Under the pieces are notes generated by a model. The model searched no databases and was not told where the DNA came from. It was given only the letters and a program-made list of their open reading frames with translations. Below, piece after piece: positions 32,689-41,575 of a DNA stretch of 64,000 bases (position 1 is its first letter; each line of letters begins with the position of its first letter). The position numbers and the translations under genes are program-made. Source of the stretch: Geomonas sp. Red32 (GTDB lineage Bacteria > Desulfobacterota > Desulfuromonadia > Geobacterales > Geobacteraceae); NCBI RefSeq assembly GCF_023652955.1, contig NZ_JAKLOY010000002.1, positions 310,001 to 374,000 of the forward strand, read 5' to 3'.

Positions 32689-34077
32689 ATGACGACCAAA
32701 CGCACCGCCCTCACCGTCCTCACCGCCATCGTAGTCTTTTCCTTGCTGATCGTGCTGCTGGTCCCGATGATCCGCCACCTGGGAGGCGGGGGGCGAAGCG
32801 ACGCCGAATATCTCAACATGTTCAAGGAAGTGGTCGAGATAGTGCGGACGAGCTATGTCGACAAGGTCGACGACAAGAAGCTGATGACCGGCGCCATCAA
32901 CGGAATGCTGGCTGCCCTCGACCCGCACAGCGTCTACCTTCCCCTCACCGACTACACCGAAATGAAGGTCCACATGGCAGGGGAGTTCGGCGGCCTGGGG
33001 ATCCAGCTGGAGATGATCGAGGGGAAACTGATCGTGAACGCTCCCATCGAGGACACCCCGGCTTTCCGGGCGGGGATCCAGGCGGGCGACCAGATCGTCA
33101 AGATCGACAACAAGTTCGTCAAGGGTCTCAAGATCGACGAGTGCGTGAGCCGCATGAGGGGGACTCCGGGAACCAAGGTGACCCTCACCATCCTCCGCAA
33201 AGACAGCCCTCCCCTGACCTTCCCGCTCATCAGGGCCATCATCAAAACCAAGAGCCTCAAGGCCAAGCTTCTGGAACAGGGGTACGGATACATCAGGATC
33301 TCCGAATTCCAGGAGCACACCGGCGAGGATTTCCGGCACGCGCTGGAGACGCTGAAAGCCGACAACGGTGCGCCGCTCTCGGGGCTGATCCTCGACCTCC
33401 GCTACAACCCCGGCGGCCTCGTCGACCAGGCGGTCATGGTGGCCGATCGCTTCATCGGCGAAGGGCTCAACACCGACGGGCTCATCGTCACCACCAAAGG
33501 GCGCGAAGAAGCCTCCCAGCGCAGCATGATGGCCTACGTCGGCGAGAAGGAACCGCACTACCCGATGGTCGTGCTGATCAACGGCGGCTCCGCCTCCGCC
33601 TCCGAGATCGTGGCCGGTGCGCTCCAGGACCACAAACGCGCCGTGATCATGGGAACCCAGAGCTTCGGCAAGGGGAGCGTGCAGTCGATCATCACGCTGC
33701 CTAACGGCGACGGCCTGAAGCTGACCACCGCGCGCTACTACACCCCGAGCGGCCGCTCGATCCAGGCCAAGGGGATCAAGCCGGACATCGTGGTGGAGTT
33801 CCAGCGCAAGCCGGCCAAGCCGGTCAAAGAGCACGACAAGGACGACGACCTGCGCGAGCAGGACCTCGAGGGTCACATGTCGGCTCCGGCGGATGACCAG
33901 ACGAAGACGCAGGCACCGGCCAAGGAGCCCGCCGATCCGCACAAAAATCTGAAGCTCGTAAAGCCCATCCCGCACGGGACCATTGCGGATATCGATATCG
34001 CCAAGGCGGACAACCAGGTTGCCCGCGCGCTGGACCTCCTCAAAGGGGTCAACCTGCTGAAGGCTACCGGGCGTTGA
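32689..34077 (+). CDS. C-terminal processing peptidase, S41 family (CtpA/Prc-like)
   Basis: The 462-residue protein has an N-terminal membrane anchor or signal (about 7-28), then a helical cap and a PDZ domain (about 95-185; GGLGIQLEMIEGKLIV, IQAGDQIVKIDN). The S41 protease core has the catalytic Ser in NGGSASASEIVAGAL and the Lys in FGKGSVQSI four turns later. It should cleave proteins from the C-terminus in the periplasm. A charged tail of about 70 residues extends beyond the family core (KEHDKDDDLREQDLEG...). The stop overlaps the likely TTG start of the miaA-like gene. Confidence 0.93.
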   Translation: MTTKRTALTVLTAIVVFSLLIVLLVPMIRHLGGGGRSDAEYLNMFKEVVEIVRTSYVDKVDDKKLMTGAINGMLAALDPHSVYLPLTDYTEMKVHMAGEFGGLGIQLEMIEGKLIVNAPIEDTPAFRAGIQAGDQIVKIDNKFVKGLKIDECVSRMRGTPGTKVTLTILRKDSPPLTFPLIRAIIKTKSLKAKLLEQGYGYIRISEFQEHTGEDFRHALETLKADNGAPLSGLILDLRYNPGGLVDQAVMVADRFIGEGLNTDGLIVTTKGREEASQRSMMAYVGEKEPHYPMVVLINGGSASASEIVAGALQDHKRAVIMGTQSFGKGSVQSIITLPNGDGLKLTTARYYTPSGRSIQAKGIKPDIVVEFQRKPAKPVKEHDKDDDLREQDLEGHMSAPADDQTKTQAPAKEPADPHKNLKLVKPIPHGTIADIDIAKADNQVARALDLLKGVNLLKATGR

Positions 34078-35078
34078 TCTCCTCCGGAACGTGCACCACC
34101 GGTGCATCCATCCATCCGACTTCCTCCCCTCGCCCTGAAGGGGAGGGAGTTTCCACTCCCCGGCAGGGCAACCTGTTGGCAGTGCTGGGACCGACGGCGT
34201 CGGGAAAGACCAGGCTGGCAGTGGAGCTCGCCGAACGGCTGAACGGCGAGATCATCTCCGCCGATTCCCGCCAGGTCTTCCGCGGCATGGATCTCGGCAC
34301 CGGTAAAGATCTGCACGAATACCGCGGCGTTCCCTACCACCTGATCGACATCCTTCCCGCCGGCGAGGAGTTCAACCTCTTCCGCTTCCAAAGCCATTTT
34401 CTCGACGCCTTTCACGATATCTCGCACCGGGGGCGGCTGCCGATCCTCGCTGGCGGGACCGGGATGTACCTGGACTGCGTTTTGCGCGGCTACCGGCTGA
34501 TCGAGGTCCCGGAGAATGCCGCCCTGCGCGCCGAGCTCGCGGGGATGCCGATGGACGAGATGGCCCGGCGGCTGCGGCTTGCGAACCCGAACCTCCACAA
34601 CACCACCGATCTGACCGAGCGGGAGCGCCTGGTCCGCGCGATCGAGATCGCCGAGCATACGGTCGAAGGGGAGGAAAGCTGGCCGGATATTAGGCCGCTG
34701 GTGCTGGGGATCAGGTGGGAGCGTACCAGGATCCGGGAACGGATCACCGCCCGGCTCAAGGAACGGCTGGAATCGGGGATGATCGAGGAGGTGGAGCGGC
34801 TGGTGGACAAGGGTGCATCGTGGGAGCGGCTCGATTACTACGGACTCGAGTACCGCTACGTGGCGCGCTATCTCAAGGGTGAGCTGACCCGGAACGACAT
34901 GTTCCAGAAGCTCAACGCCGCCATCCATGATTTCGCCAAGAAGCAGGAGAACTGGTTCAAGAGGATGGAGAAGCATGGGGTAACCATCCACTGGGTGGAC
35001 GGCGCGGGCGATCCCCTGGCCGAAGCGATGGAAATCGTCTCGACGGGGATCCCCTTCCCCCTTGAGGGGAAGCGCTAG
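34074..35078 (+). CDS. miaA: tRNA dimethylallyltransferase, divergent MiaA type
   Basis: The 334-residue reading frame has the P-loop GPTASGKT at 39-46, then DSRQVFRGMDLGTGKDL, PYHLIDI and GGTGMYLDCVLRGY, all in the MiaA pattern. GTGKDL replaces the usual GTAKP, which places it on a second MiaA branch. MiaA adds a dimethylallyl group to N6 of A37 in tRNAs reading U-starting codons. The only in-frame starts are TTG 34074, which overlaps the ctp stop, and TTG 34176 just before the P-loop. The first 34 residues and the last few come from repeat DNA (34120-34153 and 35051-35092), so the true N-terminus is uncertain. Confidence 0.82.
   Translation: MISSGTCTTGASIHPTSSPRPEGEGVSTPRQGNLLAVLGPTASGKTRLAVELAERLNGEIISADSRQVFRGMDLGTGKDLHEYRGVPYHLIDILPAGEEFNLFRFQSHFLDAFHDISHRGRLPILAGGTGMYLDCVLRGYRLIEVPENAALRAELAGMPMDEMARRLRLANPNLHNTTDLTERERLVRAIEIAEHTVEGEESWPDIRPLVLGIRWERTRIRERITARLKERLESGMIEEVERLVDKGASWERLDYYGLEYRYVARYLKGELTRNDMFQKLNAAIHDFAKKQENWFKRMEKHGVTIHWVDGAGDPLAEAMEIVSTGIPFPLEGKR
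34120..34153. repeat. Dispersed CTCCCCTCGCCCT-type element, copy 1 (inside 5' end of miaA)
   Basis: CTTCCTCCCCTCGCCCTGAA and GGGGAGGGAG form a partly palindromic element. Translated it gives SSPRPEGEGVS, the typical peptide encoded by such elements. Related copies lie at 35051-35092 and 35117-35158. Confidence 0.7.
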
Positions 35079-35158
35079 GGTGAGGGGGAGGCCGGCTTCG
35101 GTACGGTGTGGATGCTGCCCCCACTCGCTCGCCCTCTCCCTCCAGGGGAGGGGGAAGA
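35051..35158. repeat. Two inverted copies of the same dispersed element at the 3' end of miaA
   Basis: The first copy (35051-35092; CCTTGAGGGGAAGCG, AGGGTGAGGGGGAGG) contains the miaA stop codon. The second (35117-35158; CTCGCCCTCTCCCTCCAGGG) is in inverted orientation. Together they could form a long hairpin after miaA. Confidence 0.75.
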
Positions 35159-35256
35159 TAGTTAAATGTTGACGCAAACAGTGTGGTATGTTACGAGATA
35201 ATCCTTGACGATTACGCTGGGCGTACATCGAAACACAAAACCGGGGAGGCACGCCG

Positions 35257-35937
35257 ATGTTTAAGACTCTCAAGGCGGACATCAGGGCCGTATTTGACAG
35301 GGATCCTGCAGCACGCAGCACGCTGGAAGTGATCTTCTGTTACCCCGGCCTGCATGCCGTCTGGTTTCATAGAGTGGGCCACTGGTTCTGGAAGCATAAT
35401 TTCTGGTTCCTCGGCCGGCTTACCTCGCACATCGGCCGCTTCCTGACCGGTATCGAGATCCACCCGGGGGCCACCATCGGCAAGGGCTTCTTCATCGACC
35501 ACGGCATGGGAGTGGTCATCGGGGAGACCGCCGAGATCGGCAACAACGTGACCCTGTACCACGGCGTGACCCTGGGCGGGGTGAGCTGGGAGAAGATCAA
35601 ACGCCACCCCACCCTGATGGACAACGTGGTGGTCGGCTCCGGTGCCAAGGTGCTCGGCCCCTTCACGGTCGGTAAGGATTCCAAGGTCGGCTCCAACTCG
35701 GTGGTCGTAAAAGAAGTCCCCCCCAACTCCACCGTGGTCGGTATCCCGGGGCGCGTGGTCATGGCCACCGAAAAGCCCCAGGAGAAGATGGACCTCGAGC
35801 ATGGCAAGATGCCGGACCCGGAAGCGAAAGCCATCTCCTGCCTCTTTGATCAGATCAGGGAGCTGGAGAGGAAATACACCGCTCTGGCCAAGGAACACGA
35901 GGCCCTGAAACAGAAGATGGAAGGAACCGGAGCCTGA
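35257..35937 (+). CDS. cysE: Serine O-acetyltransferase CysE
   Basis: The protein has 226 residues. A helical N-terminal domain is followed by a left-handed beta-helix of hexapeptide repeats ([24 protein letters not shown] and [17 protein letters not shown]). The catalytic Asp-His pair is in FIDHGMG, and a second His is in YHGVTLGG. It acetylates serine with acetyl-CoA, the first step of cysteine synthesis. A C-terminal coiled-coil-like tail ([20 protein letters not shown]) extends beyond the core. GGGGAGGCACGCCG precedes the ATG. The gene sits alone between repeat DNA and a terminator. Confidence 0.95.
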   Translation: MFKTLKADIRAVFDRDPAARSTLEVIFCYPGLHAVWFHRVGHWFWKHNFWFLGRLTSHIGRFLTGIEIHPGATIGKGFFIDHGMGVVIGETAEIGNNVTLYHGVTLGGVSWEKIKRHPTLMDNVVVGSGAKVLGPFTVGKDSKVGSNSVVVKEVPPNSTVVGIPGRVVMATEKPQEKMDLEHGKMPDPEAKAISCLFDQIRELERKYTALAKEHEALKQKMEGTGA

Positions 35938-35974
35938 CGAAAATTTTTCATCAATTTCCTCAGTGACAGAAACG

Positions 35975-36012
35975 GCGGCCGGAGTGTAATATACCTCCGG
36001 CCGCGTTCTATT
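35975..36012 (+). terminator. Terminator-like hairpin after cysE
   Basis: GCGGCCGGAG (35975-35984) and CTCCGGCCGC (35995-36004) form a perfect 10-bp stem followed by GTTCTATTT, a broken T tract. Confidence 0.65.
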
Positions 36013-36059
36013 TATCCCGACGCCGCTTTACTACTCCTGCCAAGAGATCCGCACCCTTT

Positions 36060-37352
36060 ATGACCAAAAAGATCGCCATAAGCACCCTCGGTTGCAAGAT
36101 CAACCAGTTCGAATCCGCCGCTATGACTGAAGCGCTCGCCAAGGAGGGATACGAAATCGTCCCCTTCTCCGAGCGGGCCGACATCTACGTGGTCAACAGC
36201 TGCACCGTAACGGCCAAGACCGACGCCGAGTCCCGACGCCTGATCCGGCGCGCCTCGCGGCAGAACGCGGAGGCACGCGTGGTGGTGACCGGCTGCTACG
36301 CCCAGATGTCCGCCGAAGAGCTCCTCCAGACGCCGGGAGTCAACCTGATCCTTGGAAACAGCGAGAAGAAGGACATCGTCTCCCTCTTGGCCGAGATCGG
36401 TGACGAGCCGAAGGCGGTGGTTTCCGACATCTCGCAGAGGACCACCGGTGAAGGCGCCAGGCTCGAGAGCTTCGCCGAGCACACCCGCGCCTTTCTCCAG
36501 GTGCAAAACGGCTGCGACGCCCGCTGCGCCTACTGCATCGTTCCCTTCGCACGCGGTGCCAGCCGGAGTGTCACTCCCGAGGAAACGCTCGGGGCCATCG
36601 CATCCTTTGTCGAGCAGGGATTCAAGGAGGTCGTGCTGACGGGCATCCACCTGGGCGCCTACGGCCTCGACCTCACCCCGAAGACCGGCCTCCTCCAGCT
36701 CATGGAGAAGGTGGAGGAAGCCGCCCTGGTTCCCCGCCTGAGGGTGGGATCGGTGGAGCCGACCGAAGTCCCGCAGGAGACGATCGACTTCCTCTCCCGC
36801 TCCAGCATCGTCTGTCCGCACATCCACCTCCCGCTCCAAAGCGGCTCGGACAGCGTGCTGGCCCGCATGAACCGCGGCTACGATACCGCCCTTTACCGGA
36901 GCGTGGTCGAGTCGCTGGTCAAAGCGGTCCCCGGCATCTTCATCGGCGCCGACGTCATCGTCGGCTTCCCGGGCGAGACCGGGGAAGAGTTCGAGGAAAC
37001 CTACCGGTTCATCGATTCCCTCCCGCTGGCCGCCCTGCACGTTTTCCCCTTCTCGGTGCGCCCCGGCACCGCCGCCGCCGGCATGAAGCAGCAGGTGAAT
37101 CCGAAACTCATCAAAGAGCGCGGCGAGGCACTGCGCCTTCTGTCAGAGAAAAAACTGAGTCAGTATGCCGCCGGTTTCGTAGGGAAGGAACTCAAGGTAT
37201 TGATGCAGAAGGACGCCGGGGGGAAAAAGGGATTGTCGAGGAACTACCTCTCCGTCCTGGTCGAGAACGGGGCAGGACGCGTCAATGAGGAACTCTCCGT
37301 GCTGATCACCGGCTCAAACGGTGGGGAACTGACGGGAAGGGTCGCCGAGTAG
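36060..37352 (+). CDS. mtaB: tRNA t6A37 methylthiotransferase MtaB
   Basis: This 430-residue methylthiotransferase has an N-terminal UPF0004 domain with three cluster cysteines (LGCKINQ, NSCTVT, TGCYAQ). The radical-SAM domain has CDARCAYC (Cx3Cx2C). A C-terminal TRAM-like part follows. The GCKINQ start and overall length match MtaB rather than MiaB or RimO. It converts t6A37 to ms2t6A in ANN-decoding tRNAs. It is the only gene on its strand in the immediate area and converges with a hybrid kinase, with 18 bp between stops. Confidence 0.93.
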   Translation: MTKKIAISTLGCKINQFESAAMTEALAKEGYEIVPFSERADIYVVNSCTVTAKTDAESRRLIRRASRQNAEARVVVTGCYAQMSAEELLQTPGVNLILGNSEKKDIVSLLAEIGDEPKAVVSDISQRTTGEGARLESFAEHTRAFLQVQNGCDARCAYCIVPFARGASRSVTPEETLGAIASFVEQGFKEVVLTGIHLGAYGLDLTPKTGLLQLMEKVEEAALVPRLRVGSVEPTEVPQETIDFLSRSSIVCPHIHLPLQSGSDSVLARMNRGYDTALYRSVVESLVKAVPGIFIGADVIVGFPGETGEEFEETYRFIDSLPLAALHVFPFSVRPGTAAAGMKQQVNPKLIKERGEALRLLSEKKLSQYAAGFVGKELKVLMQKDAGGKKGLSRNYLSVLVENGAGRVNEELSVLITGSNGGELTGRVAE

Positions 37353-37370
37353 CACCATCCAGGGAAGGAA

Positions 37371-38591
37371 TCAAAGTGTGAAGGTAACCGTCGCGCCCTT
37401 GCCCGGTTCGGCCTCGGCCTTGACCTCGCCGCCGTGCTTGTTGACGATCCTCTTCACGATGGCGAGCCCCATACCCACACCGGGAAACTCCTGCTGGCTG
37501 TGCAGCCTCTGGAAGGGGGCGAAAAGCTTTTCGGCGTAGGCGGGATCGAACCCGACCCCGTTGTCGCGCACCGCGTAGGCCGGGCGTCCGTCCCATTCGG
37601 TGACGAATAATTCCACTCTCGGCTGTTCCACCGGCGCCGTGAAGGCCCAGGCGTTCGCCAGGAGTTTCTCGAGCACCGTCTTGATCATCTTGTAGTCCGC
37701 CTTGACCTCCACCTTTTCGGGCGCCACCAGCTCGACCTTCCTCTCGGGATACTGCTTGGCAAGCTCCCCTCCCACCTCCAGCGCCAGCGCCGTGAGATCC
37801 ACATTATCCCTCAACACCTTTGCACGGCCGACCCGGGAGAGCTCCAAAAGCCCGTCGATCATGTCGAACATCCGGCGGCAGGACTTCTGGATGCGGTCCA
37901 GGTATTCGTTCCCGGTACTGTTCAGCTTTTCGGCGAACTCGTCGGAAAGCGCCTGGCTGAAGCCGTCGATGTGCCGAAGCGGCGCCCGGAGGTCGTGGGA
38001 GACTGAATAGCTGAAGATCTCCAGGTCCTTCTGGGAGGCCTCCAACTGGCCGGTCCGCTCCATGACCCGCTTCTCCAGCTCCTCGTTGAGACGCTTCAGG
38101 CTGTCATTGGCATCGGAGAGATCCCTCACCCGCTCCTCGAGCTTGCCCGCGACGATCTGGCAGTAATTCCTGAGGAATTCCTCTTCCTTCAGCGCCTCGT
38201 CCCCCCCACCGCTCTCCGCCCCCGGCGGAATGGTCAGCGCCCTCCCCACCTCTTCCCACAGTTCATCGGGCCCCTTGGGCTTTTCCAGAAAGGCACGGGC
38301 ACCCATGGCCAGGGCGAGGTCGGCCTCCTTGGAGCCGGTGTAGACCGATGAATAGAAAACGAAGGGGGTCGATCGGAGGTCGGGATGCTTCTTGAGCTCG
38401 TGGAGAAACTGAAAGCCATCCATGATGGGCATCAGGCAATCGGAGATGATGAGGTCGGGCTTTTCGGCAGCGGCGATTTCCAGCCCCTGGCGGCCGTTGG
38501 AGGCCTCGAAGACTTGGCAACCGTGCCATTCGAAGTTGAAGCGAATCACCTTGCGGTCACTGCGGGAGTCATCGACGACAAGCACCTTCAT
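37371..38591 (-). CDS. Hybrid response regulator-histidine kinase
   Basis: The 406-residue soluble protein has an N-terminal receiver with phospho-acceptor Asp51 (IISDCLMPIM) and Lys104 (LEKPK), a coiled-coil linker (about 145-190), HisKA with His199 in YSVSHDLRAPLRHIDGF, and HATPase_c with DNGVGFDP and GMGLAIVKRIV. The HDLRAPLRHI form is the phytochrome-like or bacteriophytochrome-associated HisKA subtype. There is no membrane segment. It resembles the hybrid at 1908 in order of domains but not in sequence subtype. Partner and signal are unknown. Confidence 0.92.
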   Translation of the reverse strand: MKVLVVDDSRSDRKVIRFNFEWHGCQVFEASNGRQGLEIAAAEKPDLIISDCLMPIMDGFQFLHELKKHPDLRSTPFVFYSSVYTGSKEADLALAMGARAFLEKPKGPDELWEEVGRALTIPPGAESGGGDEALKEEEFLRNYCQIVAGKLEERVRDLSDANDSLKRLNEELEKRVMERTGQLEASQKDLEIFSYSVSHDLRAPLRHIDGFSQALSDEFAEKLNSTGNEYLDRIQKSCRRMFDMIDGLLELSRVGRAKVLRDNVDLTALALEVGGELAKQYPERKVELVAPEKVEVKADYKMIKTVLEKLLANAWAFTAPVEQPRVELFVTEWDGRPAYAVRDNGVGFDPAYAEKLFAPFQRLHSQQEFPGVGMGLAIVKRIVNKHGGEVKAEAEPGKGATVTFTL

Positions 38592-38773
38592 ACTTCCACT
38601 CCCTCTCAGGTTACAACAACAGCGGATCAGCCAGAACCTCGCGCGAAATCTATCTTATGATACCACGGAAATATTTCTTGTCGTTCTCATGATTCCCTCT
38701 CAGTCACAGCCAGGTTTCCCATAAGGTGGCCAGGCATCGAAAACCCCTTTGAGGAGCTCGGGCCAGAATCAAA

Positions 38774-38806
38774 TCCCCCCTGTCCCCCCTTTTGCAAAGA
38801 GGGGAA
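38774..38806. repeat. Dispersed palindromic element, copy 3
   Basis: TCCCCCCTGTCCCCCCTT and TGCAAAGAGGGGAA resemble the elements at 23449 and 31470 but are more degenerate. It lies between the hybrid kinase and the P-type ATPase genes. Confidence 0.5.
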
Positions 38807-38827
38807 CGCGAGGCCTGCTATTCCGGA

Positions 38828-41515
38828 TCAGGGGGAGGATGGGGTGCTGCGCCGCACGAAGTACTTACCAAGCTCCAATACCGGTGCCACCGATACCGCG
38901 GTCAACACGATCATCCCCCAGTCCGCTAACGAAAGGGGGTAACTCCCGAACGCTTCCCGCAGTGCCGGGAGATAGATCACCACCAGCAGCAGGAGAAATT
39001 CCCACACCACCGCCGCGTTCAGCCACCGATTGGCGAACGGACGCCTGAGCACCGAATGACGGTCCGACCGGAAGTTGTATGCCTTGACCAGCTGAATCAG
39101 CACCAGGGAAACGAAGGTGACCATCATCGCCTCGGCGAGCGACCGGCCCGACCACCGGGCCCAGAGAAAGAGGAAGAGATTGGCCACGGTCGACCAGATG
39201 CCCCCCAGCAGGATCAGGAAGGTCACCGGCCTCGTGAAGATCCCCCCCGCCGCCTTGCGGGGCGGGCGGCGCATGAGGCCGGGATCGGCGGGATCGACCG
39301 CCAGCGCCAGGGCGGGAAGGCCGTCGGTGGCGAGGTTCACGTAGAGAAGCTGCACCGCGCTCAGGGGGAGCGGCAAACCGAGGAGCTGGGTGACCGCCAC
39401 CAGAAGGATCTCGCCGGTGTTGGAGGAGAGGAGGTACATCAGGTACTTCTTGATGTTGTCGAAGATCCCCCTCCCCTCCTCGACCGCCGCCACGATGGAG
39501 GCGAAGTTGTCGTCGGTAAGGGTCATGGCCGCCGCCTCCCTGCTCACCTCGGTCCCCCCGATCCCCATGGCGATACCGATATCGGCCTTCTTCAAGGCAG
39601 GCGCGTCGTTGACCCCGTCGCCGGTCATCGCCACCACTTCCCCCTTCTTCTGGAGGGCGGTTACCACCCGCAGTTTGTCGGCCGGCGAGACGCGGGCGAA
39701 GACGTCGATCCCTTCCACCTCCCGCTCCAGCTGGGCGTCGTCCATGGCGGCGAGCTCCTTGCCGGTCACCACCCTCCCCTCGGCCAGGATTCCCAGCTCG
39801 CGCGCCACCGCCGCCGCGGTCACCGGATGATCGCCGGTGATCATCACGGGCCGTATCGCGGCCCTGCGGCAAGTGGCCACCGCCCCGACGGCTTCGGGGC
39901 GCGGGGGATCGTTGATCCCGGCCAGGCCGAGAAAGAGCATCCCACGCTCGGCCTCGATCCGGTTAGTGGCCGACTTGGAGGCGACCGCCAGCACCCGGAG
40001 ACCGACCGAGGCCATCGCGTTGGCGGTGTCCAGCACGCGGACGCGCTCCTCCGCATCGAGCGGACGCTCGCCGGCACCGGAAAGAATCCGGTTGCACCCC
40101 GCCAGGATGACCTCGGCGGCGCCCTTGGCGCAGGCGAAGAGCCCGACCCCGCCCTCGTGGAGGGTGGTCATCCGCTTGCTCTCCGACGAGAAGGGGATCT
40201 CGTCCACCCGCGGCCAGGCGGTCGCCAGCGCCGGCTTATCCACGCCACCCTTGGCAGCGGCAGCTACCAGGGCGGCTTCGGTGGGATCCCCCCAGGCCAC
40301 CCAGCTCTTCTGCACCGGGTCGAAACGGCATTCGGCATCGCTCGCGAGGACCGCGGCTTCGAGCAACCGGGCGAGCGCCGGGAAGAGCTCCACCTTCCTT
40401 CCGCCGACCCCGAAACCTCCCTCCGGGGCATAACCGATCCCCGACACATCTACCGTGGTGCCCCCCACCCAGATCCGGCGGACGGTCATTTCGTCCCGGG
40501 TGAGGGTCCCGGTCTTGTCGGAACAGATGACGGTCGTGGCGCCGAGAGTCTCCACCGCGGCGAGCCGCCGCATCAGGGCGTGCCGCCGGACCATCCGCTG
40601 GACGCCGAGGGCGAGCGAAATGGTGACCACCGCGGGAAGCGCCTCGGGAACCACGGCAACCGCGAGGGCGATCCCGAAGATCACCATCTTCATCAGCGGC
40701 TCCCCGCGCAAGATCCCCAGCAGCGCGATGACCACGACACCGGCCACCGCCGCCCGGGCAAGGAGGGCCCCCACCCGGTCCAGGTTCTCCTGCAAAGGGG
40801 TCCGCCCCGCCTCGATCCCGGCCAGCATCCCCGCAATGGCCCCGAACTCGGTAGCCATGCCGGTGGCGACCACCAATCCCCTCCCCCGTCCGTAACTGAT
40901 GATGGTACCGGCGTAGGCCATGTTCACCCGCTCGGCCAGGGATGCCCCTTCCTCGAGCGGGAAGACGAACTTGTCGACCGATGCCGATTCCCCGGTAAGC
41001 ACCGACTCCTCCGCCCGCAGGTTGAACGACTCCACCAACCGGAGGTCGGCCGGTACACGATCGCCCGCCCTCAGTACCACCAGGTCCCCCGGCACCAGTT
41101 CGGCGACCGGGAGTTCCCGCTCGGTGCCGCATCGGACAACGAGCGCGGAGGGAGCGGCCAGCTTTCGCAGCGCCTCGATGGCCCGTCCGGCCCGGTACTC
41201 CTGCACAAAACCGAGCAGGGCCGCGAAGAAGACAATGACGCCGATGGTGATGGCCTCGACCGTGTGGCCGAGAAAGAGGGAGAGGAGGCAGGCGATCAGG
41301 AGGATGGCGATGAGGACGTTCTTGAACTGCGCCGCCAGCAGGCCAAGCGGGGAGACGGGGCGCGGGGGGGCGAGGATGTTCGGCCCGTGCAGGGAAAGGC
41401 GCGAGCGGGCCTCGTCATCGGTGAGACCGGCGGCGGACGACCCGGCCGTGGAATAAACGGCATCCAGCGGCAGGGCGTGCCAGGGTGAAGATGGATCGGG
41501 GCGCAAGGAAGCCAT
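38828..41515 (-). CDS. P-type cation-transporting ATPase (P2, calcium-pump-like)
   Basis: The 895-residue protein begins with a cation-ATPase N-terminal domain. The actuator motif is LTGES (about 173-177). M4 has VPEALPAVVTISLALG. The phosphorylation motif CSDKTGTLT holds Asp333. The hinge is MTGDGVNDAPALKKADIGIAMG, and M6 has NLATDGLPALALAVD. This is the P2A/P2B layout of calcium-type pumps; PEALP replaces the usual PEGLP. The transported ion cannot be fixed from sequence. Start 41515 (MASLRP) has AGGAGTTAGCT before it; the frame opens ten codons earlier. It follows the UPF0182 gene by 60 bp on the same strand. Confidence 0.9.
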   Translation of the reverse strand: MASLRPDPSSPWHALPLDAVYSTAGSSAAGLTDDEARSRLSLHGPNILAPPRPVSPLGLLAAQFKNVLIAILLIACLLSLFLGHTVEAITIGVIVFFAALLGFVQEYRAGRAIEALRKLAAPSALVVRCGTERELPVAELVPGDLVVLRAGDRVPADLRLVESFNLRAEESVLTGESASVDKFVFPLEEGASLAERVNMAYAGTIISYGRGRGLVVATGMATEFGAIAGMLAGIEAGRTPLQENLDRVGALLARAAVAGVVVIALLGILRGEPLMKMVIFGIALAVAVVPEALPAVVTISLALGVQRMVRRHALMRRLAAVETLGATTVICSDKTGTLTRDEMTVRRIWVGGTTVDVSGIGYAPEGGFGVGGRKVELFPALARLLEAAVLASDAECRFDPVQKSWVAWGDPTEAALVAAAAKGGVDKPALATAWPRVDEIPFSSESKRMTTLHEGGVGLFACAKGAAEVILAGCNRILSGAGERPLDAEERVRVLDTANAMASVGLRVLAVASKSATNRIEAERGMLFLGLAGINDPPRPEAVGAVATCRRAAIRPVMITGDHPVTAAAVARELGILAEGRVVTGKELAAMDDAQLEREVEGIDVFARVSPADKLRVVTALQKKGEVVAMTGDGVNDAPALKKADIGIAMGIGGTEVSREAAAMTLTDDNFASIVAAVEEGRGIFDNIKKYLMYLLSSNTGEILLVAVTQLLGLPLPLSAVQLLYVNLATDGLPALALAVDPADPGLMRRPPRKAAGGIFTRPVTFLILLGGIWSTVANLFLFLWARWSGRSLAEAMMVTFVSLVLIQLVKAYNFRSDRHSVLRRPFANRWLNAAVVWEFLLLLVVIYLPALREAFGSYPLSLADWGMIVLTAVSVAPVLELGKYFVRRSTPSSP

Positions 41516-41575
41516 AGCTAACTCCTCTTTTGCCACGTTTCCCACGGGGAAGAAGGATGGAGGTACCCGGTTTAG

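Noticed and set aside
39056-41488. Long plus-strand open frame opposite the P-type ATPase
   Set aside because: Antisense shadow. The minus strand encodes a complete ATPase with all motifs.
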